From Niebla homalea (lineage: Eukaryota > Ascomycota > Lecanoromycetes > Lecanorales > Ramalinaceae), in NCBI GenBank assembly GCA_019925105.1, contig JAHGAU010000023.1:620001-684000 (forward strand): a stretch of DNA of 64,000 nt. Direction: 5' to 3'. The notes under the pieces were generated by a model. That model had not been told where the DNA came from. It did no database searches and saw nothing but the letters and a program-made list of their open reading frames with translations. This document shows, piece after piece, positions 34,701 through 49,076 of the stretch. Position 1 is the first letter of the stretch. Every line of letters starts with the position of its first letter. The position numbers and the translations under genes were made by a program.

Positions 34701-37700
34701 ATATAATCGTTAAGGATCTTTATTATTACCGTTTTTAAGGTTTTCTTTAACGTATAAAGGAGTATAATAAATCTATAAGATTTTACTTTAAAATAATTCA
34801 ACTTAATAAACTTCTTAAGGATAATTATCTTTATTTCCTTAAATTTACGTAAATAATAACCGACGTTAAAATATATTTAAAAAAAATAAATAAAAACCCT
34901 TTTAAACGGTAATATTATTATTAATAAGAATCTATTAAGGATCTTATTTAATCCTAAAGCTTTATTTTTCTTTAATTTATTAATTGCCTTAATTATTATA
35001 TCTTATATTATTACCTTATTTATTAATATAGGATTAAGGTATATAACGCCGTTAATATTATTTAAGTTAACCTTTAACGGAAAAAGGAAAAACGCTTTTT
35101 TAAGGGTTTTAATTTTACCGTTAAAGGTATTAATTAATATATTATCGGATCTTTTAAAAGGCGAAAATTTAAAAATAAACTTTATTAACTTTTAAATACT
35201 ATAAAGTAAAACCGTTAAATTATATATTATAAATTAAAAATATATTTACTTAATTTTCTTAATAGTTTTTTCCTTTTTTTCTTAAGTAACCTTTAATTAA
35301 TTAAGTATTTCTTAATTTTTATATTTAAAAGTTTATTTTTTTAGTTTTTTCGTTTTTATAATCGCAATTATATACCCTTTATTTTAATAAGTTTTAACAC
35401 TTTAAAAAGGCTTCGTTATCGGGATTATTTTATTAATTATTTTATTTAATATTTTTATTATTTACTTTATAAAGAAATCGATTTAATCTTTATTATTTAA
35501 TTAAAGGAGGTTTATAAATTATATTACCGTTTCCTCCGTTTTCCTATAAATTTTTATTATTTTAACCGTTTTTTATATTTTTTTTACCGGTAATAATAAG
35601 GTTATATTAATGGTTTAATTTAAGGTTATTTATATCGGTATATAATCCGAGTTATATTTTAAGTCCTTTTATAATTTATATATTATAATTACGCCGGTAA
35701 CCTTTTCCGTATTAAAAATTAAATTAATTATTATTTTAAATTTATAACTCTTTTATATAATAATCCTTTATAATATTAATAATAAGAAATTAATTTAAGC
35801 AATAACTATTAATAAATTATCCGATTTAACGTAATTTATTATATGTTTTTCTTCGTCCTATATATAATAATATAAGTTAAAGTTTTTAAATAATATATAT
35901 TTACTTAAAATAATTAAGATTTCTTTAAGTAATAATATTATAAATGGTTTTTCCTTATTAACCGGCGGTAGGTTATATACGTTATAAATATTAAAGTCGC
36001 TTTTTAAGTCCCCTTTTTTTATAATATAGAGTATATAAAGGTTTTTACCGTAATAAATAATATTTTAATTATTTATATTAAGCCGTTTATTTATAAAAAA
36101 GTATATTTTAATTATTTTATCCCCTTTAAAGGTTAAATAAAACCTTTCTTTTAGGTTAATAAATAAATATATATATAAACTATATAGTAATTTTTATATT
36201 ATTATAATATTAATATTTACGACTTCTTTAAACTTAAATATCGGTATTATTATTTTAGTTTTTTTATTATAAACGTTATATTATATTACTTTTAAAAATA
36301 TTAATATATTATATATTAACCTTTATAAAGGCTCTTTTATTTATACCCGTTTAAATTACGGATTTCTTATTAAAGTTAAGCGTTTTTTAACTTAATATTT
36401 TCCTGGTTATTATTAAAAACGTAAAACGGTTAACCTTTAAAATTGGGATCGTAAAAAGCTTTTTTTTTTACTTTATCCGTTACCGTTATTTACCTTTTAT
36501 TATTTAATTAATTAAGTTTATGTTTTAAAATTACCTTTAATTAACCCGTTAAACCAATTCCGTACGTATTATACCGTTAAATTTTCACGGTTATTCAGGT
36601 TTCTTTACGTTTAATCTTTTTAACTTTTATTATATATTTAAAATCCTATACTAAGTATTTTTCCTTATTATATATAATATATTTAAACGCGTTTTTTATA
36701 AGCCCTTTAATTATTAACTTTACGTATTTATAAATATTATAGTTTTTAACGTAAATTATATATTTTATAATATTAAAGTACTTTATAATAATATATTTAT
36801 AACCTTAATATTTAAAATATTAATAAATATTTACCGTTTTATTTTATAATTAAATTATCTTTAGAAATCCTTTTTTAATAATCTTTTTATTTAAGATATT
36901 ATTATATATTTTTATTAACGTTATACTTAATATAATAATAAAATATTTTTTTATACGTTTTAAAAAGTTAAGTCTTTTTATTATTGGAAGAAGCTTATAA
37001 TTAATGATTTTAAGCCTTAAATAAAAAACTATATTTTTTCTTTTTATATTCCTTAATATAACCTTTTTTTTGGTTTTTATAAAATATAATAAATATATCC
37101 TATTTATTATAACGGTAAATAATTATTTTAAAACCTTAATTAACTTATATTCTCTTTTATTAATTTAAGCCTTAAACCTTTTTAAGCTTTTTTTTTACCT
37201 TTAATAACGCTATATTAAAAAAACATTTTTATTTTATAGTTTACGTACCGTAATAATCTATTTTATTAATAATTCCGTTATTACCTTAAAAGCCTTTATT
37301 AATTATAATGGATTTACTTCCGTAATTACGTTTTTCTCCTTATTATTAAATAAGCGGATTATTATTATCCTTATTTTCTTTAATACGGCTGCTTTTTCCT
37401 CCGTTATCCTTTTATTTTCTACTACGGGTATTCCCTTTATTACTTTTATTATTTAACTTTTTTTTACTTAAAAAGCTATTACCTTTATACTTTTATTTTA
37501 TACCTTTAATTTTAAGCCGCCGTTTTTATTTTTTATTAACGTTTTCGCTCCCGTTTTTTAAGAGTTCCGTAAGCGTTCCGCCTCCCTTAGTTTTATTTTT
37601 ATTTTTATATAAAAGTCCCTTACGTTTTTAATCTAATTTATAATATTGGTTAAATCTTTAACGTAATATCCTTTTACTTTATTATAAAGAATCCTTTTAA

Positions 37701-39590
37701 AGTTTTTATCGCCTTTTTTATTACTTTCTTACCCTTATTTATTAGGCAATATATTATCTCCGCTTTTTACCTTTAATCCCTTAAAATCTTATCCTTTTTA
37801 TTAACTTTATTTCTTTTTTATATATTTTTAATAATACTTTTATTACGGTTTTCCCGCCTTTTCCCCCTATTTATATCCTTTATTATTAATGCCGTATCGG
37901 CCTTTTTACCCTTTTATTTACTTATTATTTCTATATTATTATTACGTATTTTATATGTTTTAATACGCGTATTTTATTAACCTTAATTCCCTTATTTATT
38001 TTAAGCGTTATCCGGCTTATTATTATTATATTATTTATACGTATCGTCGCCGTTTTTATTAATATAGGTTATTTACCCGTTTACCACCTTATTCTTAACC
38101 ATTACGCCACTTTTATTTATCGCACTTAATATACTTCCCTTACTATTATTAAAGCTATGCATATACGCATCGTTTTAAACCTCTGGGGTCCCTTTCTTCG
38201 TCGCCATTGGTCTTTATTATTTTATTATATGATATTACCCTTATAATATAAAAACCCATTTCTCCCCTTTTTATTTTTTCTTTTATTATTACTTTATTTT
38301 TTTTTCTTATTTTTTATTTATATTCAAGTCTTCTAAACTTATAATAAATAATAACTTTTTCTATTACAGGTCTTTACGGATTCCGGATATAACTTATAAA
38401 AGAATTCTTAAGGGGACTTAAATTAATTAATATAATTTATTAAAAATAAAGCTTTTACCGGTTAAGTTAAAAAAAATAAGGACCGGATAAATTATTTAAT
38501 GATAAAGAACCCGATTTTAAATAATTATTATGGGGGATATAAAGGAAAGTTTGCTTTTTGATTTTTTTCGGAAATTAAAGGGTACCGCTTTAAAGGAATT
38601 AATTAAACGTATTTTATGTTTTATAAAAACCTATATTTATCTTATTTTTTAATTTATAACGTTTAAGAGATCCTAAGAATTCTTAAAGTAATTAGACCTT
38701 TTTTATTAAGAACGTAATATTAATATATAATACTATAAGGACGTTAATAATAAAATATAAGTCATTTAAATAGAATTAAATTAAATGAAAAAAGAATAAA
38801 AAATAAAAAATACTTAAATTTTTAATTTTTAATAATTAAGTTATTTAGGTTTTTAACCCTTAAAAGATATGATCTATTTTAATACGTTAAAGAATTATAA
38901 CTAAAAATTAAAAAATTAAAATAAAAACTTAATTATTAAGTTTAAAAATTTCCAACGGAATAATTTAAAGTTTTTATTTTAATGATTTATAATATTTTTA
39001 ACTTTTTATAAAAAGTTTAAATTTATTAAAATTAAGGCCCCGGAACTCTCTACAAAAAAGGATTATAATTAATATTTTCTTAAACGTTATATTATTATTA
39101 AACTCCGTATTACCAAGGATTAATATTTAATTATATAGACTTAAGTTAACTATATTTTAACCTTCTTAAATCGGAAAGTCCTTGAATAATTAAAAACGGA
39201 ATATAATGAAAATACTTTTTAAGTTTTTAAATTTTAAGAAATTTTAAACCTTCTTAAACTAAATCTTTAAAAATATTAATTAAAAAAAGATCAAATTAAT
39301 AATTTTTAAACCCTAAAAATATTAAATAAAAAGAAATTTATAATATTTTATTTTAACTGTACCCGCTTAATTAAAATTTTTAATATATAAATCTTAAAAG
39401 GAACTTAAAAATTATAATTTATAGATTAATTATACGGCTTTTTAACCGGTTTTATAAAAATCTTCTTTAAGGAAGCTATAACTTAAATAACTTAAAAAAA
39501 ACCTAAGTATATTTAGAAAAAATAAACCGTTTTTAACGCTTAGAATATTACCATTAATAAAAAACTTTCAATCTTAATTAAGCTTTTATA
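31732..39590 (+). mobile_element. RIPped Ty3/Gypsy retrotransposon, copy 1 (5' part only)
   Basis: The 5' LTR begins TGTCAGGG at 31732 and ends ATTACA near 38368. It is interrupted by a LINE (32439-38212) that is flanked by an 11-bp duplication. After the LTR, about 1.2 kb of internal sequence (38370-39590) aligns with 46390-47610 of copy 2, and then stops where the LTR of copy 2 begins. This region precedes pol in copy 2, so it is probably the gag side. Heavy RIP has removed nearly all CA/TG. No protease or RT is present in this copy. Confidence 0.7.
32439..38212 (-). mobile_element. RIPped full-length Tad1-like LINE A (minus strand)
   Basis: A 5.77-kb element inserted in the Gypsy LTR, flanked by TTTATTATTTT at 32428-32438 and 38213-38223. 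Read on the minus strand, it starts about 5 nt before an ATG opening an ORF1-like frame (MATKKGTPE-like) and ends with a short GATT-type tandem tail. It aligns along its length with LINE B (40536-46343) as an inverted copy. The RT active-site box near 34270-34290 reads as a mutated FVDD (FIDN). Stops from RIP fill all frames, so it is a dead copy. Confidence 0.8.
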
Positions 39591-40535
39591 TGTCAGGGTT
39601 CAGGGTTGTTAGTAGCTCAGGAATAGGCCCTACCGGGCCTACCCCGGGCCAAGCCCGGGTTTAATCCGGTACCTAAGAGTATCACCGACTGGATATATTA
39701 GGGCCTTCGGCCCCTTCATTTTTATACCTTTATACTTTAATATCTTTAATTATACGCAATATACTTTTCACCTGTTAACTATTTTAAAGGGGCTTATATA
39801 TCAATATTATATTAAAGTTAATTTATTTAAGTTTTTATAAAAAATAATAAAAAAAAAATAAAGGCTTTTATTAATAATACTTATTAATAACGGACGGTAA
39901 GCCGATAATCAATAATGGTATTAATCGGGCGGTAATTACGGTTAAAACGTACGGCGATTAATATCCGGACGGGCCATAAAAAAACGTTAATAATTAAGAC
40001 GGGAGGTTATAATAGCTTTAAATAGGTAAATATTAATTTTATTAAATTATATAAAGAATTAATTTAAGGGTTAAACCTTAATAAGTTAATTTAAAAATTA
40101 CGAGAAAATTAAACCTTAAAAGAATTATTATAAATCCAATTAAGAATAAACCTATAAAAGCCTATAGAATCCTTATTTAATTTTTTACTTATTAAAACCT
40201 TTAATTAAGATATTTAATTTTATACTTACTTTATAATATAAAATATTTAATACTTTAAAGAAAAAATACTTTAAGGAATACTTTATATAATATAAAGGAG
40301 TAATATTAAACCCTATTATAATATAAATTTCATTATTTTACCTTACGATATTACCCTTATAATACGGAATCCGCTTAACGGAAAAATTAAAAGATTTATT
40401 TTTTCCCTTGTTTTTAAAATTTTTTTCTATTTATTTTTATTTTTCCCTTATTTTAACTTACTTTTTATTTATTTTTTATCTATTAAAATTATAAATGAAA
40501 ATATATTATTTATAATTATATTTATTTATTGGAAT

Positions 40536-43500
40536 GATTGGGATGGCGACGAATAAAGGGACCCTAGAGGTCTAAAACGATACGTATATATATAGCTTTA
40601 ATAATAATAAGGGAAGTATATTAAGTACGATAAATAGAAATAACGTAATAATTAAGAATAAAATAATAAACGGGTAAGTAATTTATATTAACAGAAATAA
40701 CGACGATATATACGGGTAATATAATAATAATAAGCCGGATAACGCTTAAAATAAATAAGGGAATTAAAATTAATAAAATACATATATTAAAACGCGTAAA
40801 ACGTATAATAATAATATGGAAATAATAGGTAAATAAAAGGGTAAGAAAGCCGGTACGGTATTAATAATAAAGAATATAAACGGGAAGAAAAAGTAAAAAG
40901 ATTACGGTAAAAATATTATTAAAGGTATATAAAAAGGAAATAAAGTTAATAAGGAAAATAAAACCTTAAAGAATTAAAAATAAAAAACGGAGATAATATA
41001 TTACCCGATAAATAAGGGCGAAAAGGCAATAAAGGAAATAATAAAAACCTTAAAAAAACTTTTTATAATAAAGTAAAAAGATATTACGTTAAAGATTTAA
41101 CCGATATTATAAATTAGATTAAAAAGCATAAAGGACTTTTATATAAAGGTAAAGGTAAAATTAAAAAAGGCGGAGCGTTTATAGGGCTTTTAAAAGGCGG
41201 AAGTAAAAATATTAATAAAAAATAAAAATAGCGGCTTAAAATTAAGGGTATAAAACGAGGGTATAAAGGTAATAATCCCTTAAGTAAAAGGAAGTTAGGT
41301 AATAAAAATGATAAAAAAGGTACCTGCGGTAAAGAATAAAGGGATAACGGAGGAGAAAATAGTTATATTAAAAAAGGTAAGGATAATAACGGTCTGCCTA
41401 TTTAATAATAAGGAAAAGAATATAATTACGGAAATAAACCTATTATAATTAATAAAGGCTTTTAAGGTAATAACGGAATTATTAATAGAATAAATTATTA
41501 TAATACGTAAACTATAAAGTAAGGATATCCTTCTTAATATAATATCTTTAAAAATAAAAGAAAGCTTAAAGAGGTTTAAGGCTTAAGCTAATAAGGGAAA
41601 GTATAAATTAATTAAGGTTTTAAGGTAATTATTTACCGTTATAATAAATAAAATATATTTATTATATTTTATAAAAACCGAAAAAGAAGTTATATTAAGG
41701 AATATAAAAAAAGAAAATACGGTTCTTTACTTAAAGCTTAAAATTATTAATTATAAACTTTTTTTAATAATAAGAAGATTTAATTCCTTAAGATATATAA
41801 AAAGGTATTTTACCGTTATATTAAGTATAATATTAATAAAGATATATAATAACGTTTTAAATAAAAAATTTATTAAAAAGAAATCTTTTAAAATAACTTA
41901 ATTATAAAATAAAATAACGGATATTTATTAATATTTTAAATATTAAAACTATAAATATATTATTATAAAGTACTTTAATATTATAAAATATATAATTTAC
42001 GTTAAAGATTATAATACTTATAAATATATAAAATTAATAATTAAGGAACTTATAAAAAACGTATTTAAATACGTTATATATAATAAAAAAAGATACTTAA
42101 TATAGGATTCTAAATATATAATAAAAATTAAGGAAATTAAACGTAAAAAAACCCGGATAACCGCGAAAATCTAACGGTATAATATGTATAGAATTAATTT
42201 AACGGATTAATTAAAAATATCCTTAAAATATAAGCTTAATTAATTAAATAATAAAAAATAAATAATAATAATAAATAAAGTAAAAAAAAGAAAACTCCTT
42301 ATAATTTTAATTTTAAAGGCCGGCCGTTTTACGTTTTTAATAATAATCGGAAAAATATTAAATTAAAAAATATTTAATTTTAATAAGAAATCCGTAACTT
42401 AAACGGAAATAAATAAAAAAGCCTTTATAAAAATTAATATATAATATATTAATACTTTTAAAAATAATATAATATAACGTTTATAATAAAAAAATTAAAA
42501 TAATAATATTAATATTTAAGTTTAAAAAAGTTAAAGATATTAATATTATAATAATATAAAAACTATTATATAACTTATATATATATTCGTTTATTAACCC
42601 GGAAAAAAGGTTTTATTTAACCTTTAAAGGGGATAAAATAACTAGAATATATTTCTTTATAAATAAGCGATTTAATATAAATAATTAAGATATTATTTAT
42701 TATAATAAAAACCTTTATATATTCCGTATTATAAAAAAAAAAAGGACTTAAAGGATAACTTTAATATTTATAATATATATAACCTGCCGCCGGTTAATAA
42801 AAAAAAATCGTTTATAATACCGTTACTTAAAGAAGTTTTAATTACTTTAAATAAACATATATTATTTAAAGATTTTAACCTATATTATTATATATAAAAT
42901 AAAAAAGGGTATTCAATAAATTACGTTAAATCGGATAATTTATTAATAATTATTATTTAAATTAATTTTTTATTATTAATATTATAAAAAACTATTATAT
43001 AAAAAAGTTATAAATTTAAAATAATAATTAATTTAACTTTTAATAGGGAAAAAACTATTAATATAATTATAATATATAAATTATAAAAAGACTTAAAATA
43101 TAATTCGGATTATATATTAATATAAATAACCTTAAATTAAACCGTTAATATAACCTTATTATTATTAATAAGGAAAGCGTAAAAAACGGTTAAAATAATA
43201 AAAGTTTATAAGAAAGCGGAAAAAACGGTAATATAATTTATAAATCTCCTTTAATTAAATAATAAAGACCGGATTAACCTTTTTATAAAGTAAATAATAA
43301 AAATATTAAACGAAATAATTAATAAAATAATCCCGATAATAAAGCTTTCTTAAAGAATTAAAACTTATTAAAATAAAGGATATATAACTATAATTATAAT
43401 AATAAAAAAGTTAATAAAGTAAACTTTTAAATATAAAAACTAAAAGATATTTAATTAATTAAAAGCTATTTAAAAAAAAAAAGAAGAAGATTATTAAAAA

Positions 43501-46343
43501 GGTTAAATAAATATGTTTTTAATTTACGGTATATAATTTAACGATTTTATTTCATAATATTTAAAAGTTAATAAAGTATAATAAAAAATAAAATAAAAAA
43601 TTAAAATTTATTTTTAAATTCTTACCCCTTAAAAGATTTAATAATATATTAATTAATATTTTTAACGGTAAGATTAATACCTTTAAAGGAATATTTTTTT
43701 TTCCGTTAAAACTTAACCTGAACGATATCGATAACATTATATATTTTAACCCCGTATTAATAAATAAAATAATAATATAAAATATAATAATTAAAGCGAT
43801 TAATAAGTTAAAAAAGGATAAAGCCTTAAGATTAAATAAGATCCTTAATAGATTCTTATTAATAGTAATATTATTATTTAAAAGGGTTTTTACCTATTTC
43901 TTTTAAGTATATTTTAATATTAATTATTATTTATATAAGTTTAAGGAAATGAAAACGATTATCCTTAAGAAGTTTATTAAACCGGATTATTTTAAGGTAA
44001 AATCTTATAGATTTATTATATTTTTTTATACGTTAAGGAAAGCCTTAAAGATAATAATAATAAAGATCCTTAATAATTATATAAAGAATTATAAACTTCT
44101 CCTTAATTAATAAATAAAAGTAAAGAAAAGTCGGTTAATAAAAATAACCCTTAAAGGATTAATTAACGGCATATATATAATATAAGGTTACAGGAAAAAG
44201 TATATTATAAATCTTTTTTTTCTTAATATTATAAATATTTTTAATAAAATAAATTATTAAAGATTATTATATAACTTAAAGAAAAAAAAAATATTATTTT
44301 TCTTAATTAAGTAAATAAAGAATTTCTTAAATAATTAAGTTACGTCGATTAACCTAGGATAAAAAATAAGCCCGATAAAGCCCGTTATAATAAGGATTCC
44401 TTAAGGATTACTTATTTCTTTTATATTATTCTTATTTTTTAACGATTTATTAATCGAAAAACTTATTAAGTTAAAATAAAAAATTTAAGTTAAAAACTTT
44501 ATTAATAACGTTTACCTTTTAATTTATAATACCTTTATATATACGAATTATTTAAAATTAAAATAAACTTATAAAGTTTATTTTTAATAAATAAAAACTT
44601 ATAAAACTTAATTTACGTTATATAAGTATAAGTTTATTTATATAATTAAGAGTTTAAAGCTATATAATATAATAATTATAGTAAATTTAAATAAAATTAC
44701 GGTAAAATTAAATATTAATATTAAAGTTTTTAATTTTTAAGTAAATAAAAAGCTTAATTAAAAAAATTATATAAAAAAAATTTTAAAAAAAATAACTTTA
44801 TAAGAAAAAAGTTTTACTTATCTTATTATATTAATATAAAGAATTATATTATAGAAAGCTAAGACTATTTATTAAGCCGTAATAAAATTAGCTATAATAT
44901 ATATTATAATTATTTAATATATATTTAAAAATACTCCGGGATATAAGAAGGAACTTATTTAAATATTATAGAAAGTTTAAAACCGGTATTTAAGAATAAT
45001 TAATAATACTTATAAAGTAACCTTTATCCCGGTATTAAAGTTTAAGGTTTTTATATTATTAATTAAAATCTTATTAAATTAAATAATCGCTTAAATAAAA
45101 TTAAAGAAATATATATATTTAATTATAATAATAAAAAACGGGCGGATCCGCTAGAATCTTAATAAGCCTTAAATTAAAAAGAGTAAATTAAAAATATTTA
45201 TCCTTTTTTTATTAAGATAAAATAAGAATAAATTAAAAAAAAATTAACTTTACCGGTATCTTAAAAATTAATTTAAAGGTATATAAATTTTTATTAAACG
45301 TAAAAAAGATTAAGATTAAAAGGATTTAAAAAGTAAAAATTATAACGATCGCTTTATAAGTTATAATAAAATAAATTAAATATTAATAAAAATATAGGGA
45401 CTTTATACCTTAAAGTTATTATTACTTAAATTTTAACGATAAAAAGATTATTATAAAGTATTTCCGCCGTTATAATATTATAAAAAAGGGTAATAATATA
45501 TTAATAATTTAACTCCGGACAGGTAAAAATAATTTAATTTACTTCTTATTTATTATATATACCGGAAATTAAATAAACGCTGGATATAAATATAAATAAA
45601 GAAAATAAAACGTTATATACGTTTTTATTTTTTATTTTTTATTTATAAAGGTTAAATTAAAACTTATTATAAAAGTTAATACTTATAATTACCGTTAAAT
45701 ATTATTTATAAAGCGAAGTATTTAAATAATTATTAAGTTTATAATATTTACCGGATTATTATTATAGTTTAATTTTATTATAAAAATAAATAAAATTATT
45801 AAAAACCTTACGGAAAAGGCTTATTACCGGTTAAAGAAGAAAAAAAAAACGGAAACCGGTTATATTAATTATATAAACCGGAAAGTATCTTTTATAACCG
45901 TAAAAATATAATAATAAACGCTTATTAAAAGTCTTTAAAGGAGTTAACGGCGATGATAATGTAAAAAGGGTATATATTAAGTACGTAAATATTAATAAAA
46001 ATATTTAAAAGCGTTATATAAGGTTAAAGTAATATAAATATATAAAAAAGTAAAAGAATAATGAATTTAAAGGTAGCCTTTATAAAAAGATGATTATAAT
46101 ATTATAAATATTCTTAAAGGAATTAAAATATAAAAAGTATATAAATAGATTATTACTTTTTAAACGGCCATTAATATTTTTTACCTTAAAAGATAAAGGG
46201 TAAAGGCCTGGTAAACGCCGGTTTTTACTTTAACGTTATAAGTATCAGGTTTTTGCGGTTATTAGCAAGGTTAAAAGGCTATATATTAAAGAACGCCAGA
46301 ATTAGCTTAGCTAGATCCGTAGTATAAATCAATCAATCAATCA
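40536..46343 (+). mobile_element. RIPped full-length Tad1-like LINE B (plus strand)
   Basis: A 5.8-kb element lying in the LTR of Gypsy copy 2, flanked by ATTGGAAT (40528-40535) and a mutated match ATTAGAAT (46344-46351). ATGGCGACGAA at 40543 begins the ORF1-like frame. The AP-endonuclease block is recognisable at 42868-42891 (DFNLYYY, where the family has DFNLHHP; the changes are CAC to TAC). The RT box at 44498-44509 reads FINN for FVDD. The 3' end is a (ATCA)n tail. It is the inverted partner of LINE A. All frames are broken. Confidence 0.82.
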
Positions 46344-48902
46344 ATTAGAATTATAAATATTAAACCTTAATAAATCTTTTTATTAAAGCTTTTTACGTTA
46401 AAATATAACTTATAAAATAATTCTTAAAAAGACCTTAATTAATTAATATTATTTATTAAGGATAAAACCTTTATTTAATTAAATAAAAAACATAAAAACC
46501 CGATAAATTATTTAACTATTAAGTACCCCGTTTTAAGTAATAATTACGGAGGATATAAGGACTATTTTACCCGTTAAAGTTATTATAAATTAAAAAATAC
46601 CGTTTTAAGAAAATTAATTAAACGTACTTTATACCTTATAAAGACTTATACTTCTTTTATTTCTTAATCTATATTATTTAAGAAATTTAAGGAATTTTAA
46701 AGTAATTAAACTTTCTACGTTAAAAATATAACGTTAATATATAATATTATAAAGACGTAAACGATAAAATATAAGTCCTTTAAATAGAATTAAATAATAT
46801 TAAAAGAGATTTATAATTAAAAATTTAATTAAATTACCTACTTATAATAATAAAATTACGGAGATTCCCTTCCCCCGGAAAATTTAAATTATTTAAAAAC
46901 GTTAGAAATCCGTAATTATAAATTAAAAGGTTAGAACGTAAACTTTATTATTAAACTTAAAAATTTTTAATAAAATAATTTAACTTTTTTACTTTATTAA
47001 TTTACGGTATCCTTTATTCTTTATAAAAAGCTTAAGTTAATTAAAATCAAAAACGTTAAACTCTTTATAAAGGAGGACCATAGTTAATATTATTTCTTTA
47101 AACATTACGTTATTATTAAGCTCCGGATAAATAAAGATTAATATTTAATTATATCAATTTAAGTTAATTATATTTTAGTATTATTAAGCCTTAAAGCCCT
47201 TAAATAATTAGAAACAGAATATAATAATAATATTTTATTAAACTTTTAAACTTTTAAAAAATTTTAAATTTTTTTTAAATTGAATTTTAAAAACGTTAAT
47301 TAAGAAAAAAATCAAATTAATAATTTTTAAGCCTTAAAAATATTAATTATAAATAAATTTATAATATTTTATTTTAACTTTACCCGCTTAATTAAGGTTT
47401 TTAAATATATAAATCTTAAGAGGAACTTAAAAATTATAATTTATAAGTTAATTACCCGACTCCTTAACCGGCTTTATAAAAATCTTTTTTAAAGAAGTTA
47501 TAACTTAAATAACTTAAATAAAACCCGGATATATTTTAAAAGGATAAATTATTTTTAATGTTCGGAATATTGTTATTAATAAAAAAAACCTTTAAACCGA
47601 ATAAGACCGCTATTAAGGAAATTAAGGAGATTATAAGAACCTATATTACTTCATTTAAACCCTTCGGCGGAATAAAAAGTTTTAAAAGGTTTAAGTTCCG
47701 ATAAATTATTTTTATTATCGTAAACTTAGCTTCCCCTTTAGACGTTAAATACTTTACTTATTAAGGGAATTATTTTTAAGTTAATTATTTTAATTATTAA
47801 CGTAATTAAAATAATACTTAAGAACGTTCCGTTTAAATTTATTATATTACTTTTAATTTAAATAAAGAATTTATTGATAATTAAAGCGGCCGGATCTTTT
47901 GTATTTTAAAAGATATTTTATTTAATAACTTAAACGGATTATTAATAAAAAATTAAGTTTTATAAAAGTTATTATAAAGGATAAAAACGTATAATATTTT
48001 TAAATTTTAACGATTAAGTATACCGATAATCTTAAAGACCCTTTTAACGTTTAAGATAATAAATCCTAGATTATTAACGGGTTTATAAATTACGGAAATT
48101 AAGTTTTTTTTTATCCTTTTTAATTGATTTAAGCGTTATTAATTATTATTTTATTAATAAATAAATTATTTTCTAAGTTTATATAATATTTTAAATATCT
48201 CCTTTAACTTTCTTCCGAGTTAAGTTTATTTAAAATTTCAAAAATAAATATTTACGGTTTATTATTTATATAATTTATCCTTAAATAATTATAAAAAGCT
48301 ACTTAAAAAGTTAATCCTTTATATTTATTATCCGGCTTAAAATATATAATACGATCCTTAATAAACTTTAAATAAAACGGTATTATATATTTATTTACCC
48401 TATAATTAATAAGATATTTTTATATTAAATTAATATAATTATAAAAAGGTTAATTACTAAAACGTAAAATTTATTCCGGAATTCTTTTAGATTATAATTT
48501 TAACTTATTAAGTTTTAAACGTATTTCCGGAAAGTAAAAAATCAAAGTTATTTAAGGCCTTATAAGAAAAATGAAAACCATCCTTTAAACCCCGGGGAAA
48601 AAAAAGAAAATATAAAGCGATTTTCCCCTTTAAAAACTTATTAAAGAAAAGCGGCCTTTTTTAATTAAAATTATTAATATAACGGCTTTTTATATTATTA
48701 TAAAAATTTAGAAGGAAAAAGGAATTAAAACCTTTTATATTTCCGTAACGGACTTAAATAACTATTTAGATTTCCTTAATAATATCCCGATTGATATTTC
48801 GGCTATAATAATTTATAAAAATAATTTTATAAAGGAAGTAACCTTTAAAAATAAGATTATAATTAACCTTTTAATTAAATATTATAATTTTAAGGATATC
48901 TT

Positions 48903-49076
48903 TGTCAGGGTACTGGAGTAGGTAGGTCCTAGTAATGAATGAATAATAGCTATGAAGGTAGCTATAATACAGGTGGTGCACTCATGGTAGGTGTATGCGT
49001 TAAGACCCCCCCGGGAGCTAGTCCTCATGGGGCAAGTAGGCCGAGCGTGGGAGCAAGGCCACTTGGAACCATGACA
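48903..49076. repeat. Left LTR of the 2.35-kb element
   Basis: 174 bp, TG...CA, nearly free of RIP changes. It includes a CCCCCCCGGGAGC stretch. Confidence 0.85.
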
